Assembly (NCBI GenBank): GCA_026392845.1
Contig: JAPLBJ010000051.1
Location: 1 to 64,000 of the forward strand
Source: Actinomycetota bacterium
GTDB taxonomy: Bacteria > Actinomycetota > Actinomycetes > Nanopelagicales > Nanopelagicaceae
DNA length: 64,000 nucleotides
Direction of reading: 5' to 3'
The notes beneath the pieces were generated by a model. The model was not told the origin of the DNA and searched no databases. It saw only the letters and a list, made by a program, of their open reading frames with translations. Both the position numbers and the translations under genes were made by a program. Shown in pieces: positions 59,622-64,000 of this stretch. Each line of letters begins with the position of its first letter. Within the stretch, counting starts at the first letter, position 1.

Positions 59622-60623
59622 TTACTTGGCCTTGGGGGCAAGTGATTTAGGTGAAGTAATGAATCCCAAGCCCCATGACATATGCATCGTCAGCAATATA
59701 AGCGGCATGCAGATGATTTCTCCGATTGATCGAGCAATTCGAAAAGATGCAAGCAAAATAAAGGTCAAATAAATTGCGAGTGGAATAATAAAAATTATTG
59801 ACAAGAATAAACTCATCAGAATTGAGAGCGCGCTTCCAAGAACTGCAATTGGTGGGGCAAGGTACCGATAATTTATTGTTCCTTGATGGGTGCGTGAAAC
59901 AACTCTGCGCCAACGTCCATAATTGAAATATTGTTTTGCAAGCGCAAGCACGCTAGGGCGTGGCCTGTAAGTAACGATGAGGCGAGGATCAAAATAGATT
60001 ATTCCCCCGACGCTTCGTAATCTAAAATTTAGTTCCCAATCTTGCGCTCGTGTAAATCTCTCATCAAAGCCACCAGCTGCAAGCAATGCATCTTTTCTAA
60101 ATGCTCCAAGGTAAACAGTGTCTACCTCCCCTGCAGCCCCACCTGTATGGAAGCGTGATGCACCGACACCAAGTGCGCTCTTCATTGCGCGTGCGACACC
60201 TCGTTCAAAAAGAGTACGACCTTGCGCATCCATAACTCCACCAACATTTACTGCACCGGTCTCTTCAAGAATTGATGAAATAAGAGTCAGATAATTCTTT
60301 GGTATTTGCGAATGACCATCAACTCGAACAATGATTGAATATTTAGTTGCTGCAATGGCAATATTGAGAGCGCTTGCAGTACGACCACTTGGATTTTCGA
60401 CAAGAACTATTCGTGAATCCTTATCAGCAAGTGCTTGCGCAATGTTTTCTGTTCCATCATGAGAAGGCCCGATAGCAAGAATTATTTCGATATCTCCTAA
60501 ATAATCCTGAGAAAGTATCGAATGAATTGACTCTTCAAGATGATCTGCTTCATTGAGAACTGGCAGAATGATAGATATCTGGCGCTTCGGTGAGCCATAT
60601 AACTCATTTGCTGATGTCGTCAT
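59622..60623 (-). CDS. GT2 family glycosyltransferase with C-terminal TM helices
   Basis: ISIILPVLNEADHLEESIHSILSQDY, VRVDGHSQIP, GGFDERFTRAQDWELNFRLR. Confidence 0.9.
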   Translation of the reverse strand: MTTSANELYGSPKRQISIILPVLNEADHLEESIHSILSQDYLGDIEIILAIGPSHDGTENIAQALADKDSRIVLVENPSGRTASALNIAIAATKYSIIVRVDGHSQIPKNYLTLISSILEETGAVNVGGVMDAQGRTLFERGVARAMKSALGVGASRFHTGGAAGEVDTVYLGAFRKDALLAAGGFDERFTRAQDWELNFRLRSVGGIIYFDPRLIVTYRPRPSVLALAKQYFNYGRWRRVVSRTHQGTINYRYLAPPIAVLGSALSILMSLFLSIIFIIPLAIYLTFILLASFRIARSIGEIICMPLILLTMHMSWGLGFITSPKSLAPKAK

Positions 60624-60659
60624 AACCCCTCCACCGTATCGTCCAAGTACGCTCTCCCT

Positions 60660-61772
60660 GTGAAAGCGACGCGACCGATTCGGATAATTACCTCACTCTC
60701 TGTGGGCATCATTCTCCTTTCAACATTCTCATGGCTTGCACTTGGTCAAGTCAGTGGTGCCATCGATCGCATCGATGTATTTAGTGGGTTGAAATCTCGC
60801 CCAGAAAAAACATCTAAGGCACTCAATTATCTCTTAGTAGGTTCTGATACTCGAGAAGGATTGACGAAAGAACAGCAAAAATTATTGCGCGTAGGTAGTA
60901 CAAAAACTGCTGCAGGCGCCCGTTCAGACACGATGCTTCTCGTTCATATTAGTAAAGCCCGCGATAAGGCAATGATTATTTCAATCCCGCGTGATTCACT
61001 CGTAACTGTTCCTGCACACACCAGTATGGATGGAAAGTCACAAATTGGTGCCACGCAAGCAAAAATAAATGCTGCATTTGCATGGGGTGGTGCACCATTA
61101 CTGATACAAACTTTCGAAGCAAAATCTAATCTTAAGATTGATCACTACATTGAAGTCAGCTTTGCAGGTTTTGCTGGCATCGTAGATGCAATCGGTGGAA
61201 TTCAGGTGTGTACTAAACGAGATATTGATGATCCAAATAGTCACCTAGTGCTCCCCGCTGGAGTACATACACTCAATGGAATTGAATCTTTAAAATATGT
61301 TCGCACTCGAGATTTTGATGGAATGGGCGATCTTGGGCGAATGCAACGTCAGCAGCAATTTATGAGCGCCGTACTGCGTAAAGCAACAAGTACTGGGGTT
61401 CTTCTCAACCCAATAAAATTGGTCAATTTTTTCAATGCAACAGTTGCTAGCTTAAAGACTGACTCAACACTAAATCAAGATGATTTGCTCACTCTTGCAA
61501 AACAGATGAAGAATCTTTCTCCTGGAAAAGTTCGTACATTAACAATTCCATTAGGTAATACAAATGCGCGAGTAGCCGGGCTTGGTTCTGTTGTTACATG
61601 GGATTCAGTCCTTGCTCCAGAGCTATTTCAAAGACTTCGCGATGATTTACCTATTGTTGACGAGGTCACACCATCACCATCGGCTAGTTCAACAAGTACC
61701 CCTAAAGTAACTATCGTTGATAAATTCAAGACACGAACAGCCGATGAAGATCCTTGTGGCGCGCTCAAATAG
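60660..61772 (+). CDS. LytR-CpsA-Psr family phosphotransferase, GTG start
   Basis: LLVGSDTREG, RSDTMLLVHISKARDKAMIISIPRDSLV, YVRTRDFDGMGDLGRMQRQQQF; TACGCT-N6-GTG. Confidence 0.93.
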   Translation: MKATRPIRIITSLSVGIILLSTFSWLALGQVSGAIDRIDVFSGLKSRPEKTSKALNYLLVGSDTREGLTKEQQKLLRVGSTKTAAGARSDTMLLVHISKARDKAMIISIPRDSLVTVPAHTSMDGKSQIGATQAKINAAFAWGGAPLLIQTFEAKSNLKIDHYIEVSFAGFAGIVDAIGGIQVCTKRDIDDPNSHLVLPAGVHTLNGIESLKYVRTRDFDGMGDLGRMQRQQQFMSAVLRKATSTGVLLNPIKLVNFFNATVASLKTDSTLNQDDLLTLAKQMKNLSPGKVRTLTIPLGNTNARVAGLGSVVTWDSVLAPELFQRLRDDLPIVDEVTPSPSASSTSTPKVTIVDKFKTRTADEDPCGALK

Positions 61773-61785
61773 ATAGACTGACGAT

Positions 61786-63096
61786 ATGACTCTCAAGCTC
61801 TCTGTCGTTGGTACAGGATATTTAGGTGCAACACATGCAGCTTGTATGTCCTCACTTGGTTTCACGGTTGTTGGGGTCGATACGGATGCACAAAAGATTG
61901 CCCAGCTCTCACGTGGCGAACTTCCATTCTATGAACCGGGTTTAGACACACTTCTTGCTAGTGAAATAAAGACAGGAAGACTTAGTTTTACAACAGATTT
62001 TTCCGCGGTAGCAGATGCCGATGTTCATTTCATTTGCGTAGGAACACCACAGAGTAAAGATGGGCTCGCTGCAGATCTAACATATGTAAAAGCATCCGTT
62101 GCGGCTATAGCGCCATATTTGAAAAGTGGATCATTAGTTGTTGGTAAATCAACTGTCCCAGTTGGAACAGCACAGATGCTGCGTGACCAATTAGCAATAA
62201 GCGCACCTAATGCAGACCTTGCATGGAATCCAGAATTTTTGCGTGAAGGATTTGCAGTTGAAGATACTCTCACTCCAAATCGACTTGTAGTTGGCGTAGT
62301 AAATGATCGTGTAGAGACAATACTCAAAGAAGTCTATGCACCAGTTATTGCACTTGGAACACCGTGGATTCGCGCAGATCTTCCTACTGCTGAGCTCGTA
62401 AAAGTTGCAGCAAACTCATTTCTTGCGACAAAGATTTCATTTATCAATGCAATGGCTGAGGTTTGTGAAGCAGCAGGTGGCGATGTAACCGTGCTTGCTA
62501 AGGCGATTGGATATGACCCTCGCATCGGAAATAGATTCTTGCAAGCAGGAATTGGTTTTGGTGGAGGTTGCCTTCCTAAAGATATTCGTGCATTCATGGC
62601 TCGCGCAGAAGAGTTAGGCGCTAAGCAAGCACTTGAGTTCCTTCGAGAGATTGACCAAATCAATCTGCGTGCTCGCCAGCGAGTTATCGATGTTGTACGC
62701 GCTGACTTATCTGAAGACCTTACTAAATATAAAATTGCGGTACTTGGCGCAACTTTCAAACCAGATAGTGATGATGTTCGCGATTCCCCAGCGTTAGATA
62801 TCGCTGCTCAACTCCATGCCGCTGGTGCAAAAGTTGTTGTACATGACCCTAAAGGAATTGAACCGGCACGTAAGCGTTTTCCAACTCTTGCATTCGAAGA
62901 GGATGTAAAAGTTGCGGTCAAAGATGCAGATGCGATTTTGCACTTGACTGAATGGAAGGAATACCGAGAGCTTGATCCTGCAGTAATAGGTCAACTTGTA
63001 AAATCAAGATTCCTTATCGACGGTCGAAATATGCTCGATCGCGATAAGTGGCGAAGTGCAGGATGGCGAGTTCACGCATTGGGGCGTACCGATTAA
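61786..63096 (+). CDS. UDP-glucose 6-dehydrogenase
   Basis: VVGTGYLGATHAACMSSLGFTVVGVD, NPEFLREGFAVEDTLTPNRLVVG, GIGFGGGCLPKDIRAF; TAGACT-N6-ATG. Confidence 0.95.
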   Translation: MTLKLSVVGTGYLGATHAACMSSLGFTVVGVDTDAQKIAQLSRGELPFYEPGLDTLLASEIKTGRLSFTTDFSAVADADVHFICVGTPQSKDGLAADLTYVKASVAAIAPYLKSGSLVVGKSTVPVGTAQMLRDQLAISAPNADLAWNPEFLREGFAVEDTLTPNRLVVGVVNDRVETILKEVYAPVIALGTPWIRADLPTAELVKVAANSFLATKISFINAMAEVCEAAGGDVTVLAKAIGYDPRIGNRFLQAGIGFGGGCLPKDIRAFMARAEELGAKQALEFLREIDQINLRARQRVIDVVRADLSEDLTKYKIAVLGATFKPDSDDVRDSPALDIAAQLHAAGAKVVVHDPKGIEPARKRFPTLAFEEDVKVAVKDADAILHLTEWKEYRELDPAVIGQLVKSRFLIDGRNMLDRDKWRSAGWRVHALGRTD

Positions 63097-63487
63097 TTCT
63101 CAAGAAGATATTGATGCAGTTCTTGCGATGAAAACATGGGCTGTAGTTGGCCTTGGAAACAATCCCGATCGTGCCGCATATGGAGTCTCAAAGCTATTGC
63201 AAGATAAAGGTCATCGAGTTATTCCTGTATATCCAAGGGCAGAGATAGTTCATGGTGAAGTTGGATACAAAACTCTTGCGGAGATTCCAACTCCGGTAGA
63301 TGTTGTTGATTGCTTTGTGAATTCTAAGTTAGTTGGCAAGGTCGTTGATGAAGCAATTGCAATTGGCGCAAAAGCAGTGTGGCTTCAGTTAGATGTTATT
63401 GATCACGAAGCGGTTGCGCGGGCAATAGATGCTGGTCTTATCGCGATAATGGATCGTTGTCCTGCTATCGAGTATCAAAAGAAATAA
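63056..63487 (+). CDS. CoA-binding domain protein (YccU-like)
   Basis: MKTWAVVGLGNNPDRAAYGVSKLLQDKGHRVIPVYP, KAVWLQ; start uncertain (GTG 63056 or ATG 63128). Confidence 0.85.
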   Translation: MQDGEFTHWGVPINSQEDIDAVLAMKTWAVVGLGNNPDRAAYGVSKLLQDKGHRVIPVYPRAEIVHGEVGYKTLAEIPTPVDVVDCFVNSKLVGKVVDEAIAIGAKAVWLQLDVIDHEAVARAIDAGLIAIMDRCPAIEYQKK

Positions 63488-63488
63488 A

Positions 63489-63995
63489 TCAAAAACCAGT
63501 CTTCTGATTTCGCTTAGCGCTAAGGCTGGCACCTTTTGCTTTTGCCTCAGAGTTCAAATCTTCTAATGCCTTGCTAACTTTCGATGAAATATCTTTATTG
63601 CTAATACCAAGAATTCGAGCTGCTAAGAGCGCTGCATTCTTTGCATTACCAACTCCAACAGTTGCAACGGGTACACCTGCTGGCATTTGCACGATAGAAA
63701 GAAGTGAATCCATTCCATCAAGATTTTTGAGAGCAACCGGTACGCCGATAACTGGGAGTGTAGTAAGGGATGCAACCATTCCTGGAAGATGAGCGGCGCC
63801 ACCAGCGCCAGCAATAATTACTTTGAATCCTTTACTCGCAGCACTTTGTGCGAACTCGACCATTTCAAGTGGCATGCGATGAGCTGAAACAACTTCAGCG
63901 CTATATGAGACGCCGAGGGAATCAAGAACCTTTGCTGCATCTTCCATAATTGGCCAATCAGAATCTGATCCCATGATGATTGCTACATCACTCAT
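63489..63995 (-). CDS. purE: N5-carboxyaminoimidazole ribonucleotide mutase
   Basis: [53 protein letters not shown]. Confidence 0.95.
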   Translation of the reverse strand: MSDVAIIMGSDSDWPIMEDAAKVLDSLGVSYSAEVVSAHRMPLEMVEFAQSAASKGFKVIIAGAGGAAHLPGMVASLTTLPVIGVPVALKNLDGMDSLLSIVQMPAGVPVATVGVGNAKNAALLAARILGISNKDISSKVSKALEDLNSEAKAKGASLSAKRNQKTGF

Positions 63996-64000
63996 CAATC

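Noticed and set aside
1-64000. CRISPR array, transposon, prophage, toxin-antitoxin or defence island
   Set aside because: No periodic repeats, transposase/integrase/capsid motifs or recognisable TA pairs; nearly all sequence is accounted for by conserved housekeeping genes with very short intergenic gaps.

Overview
The window is a compact, low-GC actinobacterial chromosome segment. WhiB proteins, MtrAB, MshB (mycothiol), DUF3499 and DUF3107 together point to Actinobacteria. Low GC and extreme compaction suggest the freshwater acI/Nanopelagicales type, which is inference. It holds about 75 protein genes, one tRNA-Arg(CCG) and one clear intrinsic terminator. I saw no rRNA, CRISPR array, transposase, phage or recognisable defence system. 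Most of the window is conserved housekeeping blocks that follow mycobacterial gene order in compressed form: whiB1-pdtaS...secA-comF-mtrBA-ahcY-manB-DUF3499...whiB2-GDP-mannose pyrophosphorylase-like; dapC-fdxA-GNAT-cysS-DUF6113-mshB; moeZ-TetR-DUF3107-DEAD-ParA; MgtE/CBS-DUF1003-mrp-tatB-htrA-OMT-pepA-DUF3117-LOG-dapD. The ends carry a sugar-acid oxidation cluster (1-5.2 kb) and a surface-polysaccharide cluster (57-63 kb). The most interesting signals are architectural. At least 21 genes have a TANNNT -10 box exactly 6-8 nt before the start codon (leaderless transcription), and this also supports one unlisted 49-aa small ORF and several start corrections. Four convergent gene pairs share the same CTAA tetranucleotide as both stop codons. 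The whiB1 leader can form two mutually exclusive hairpins around its ribosome-binding site. Other candidates are a CpaE-like protein lacking both Walker-A lysines and a 64-aa sigma-region-4-only protein. I did not find a convincing new multi-gene system.
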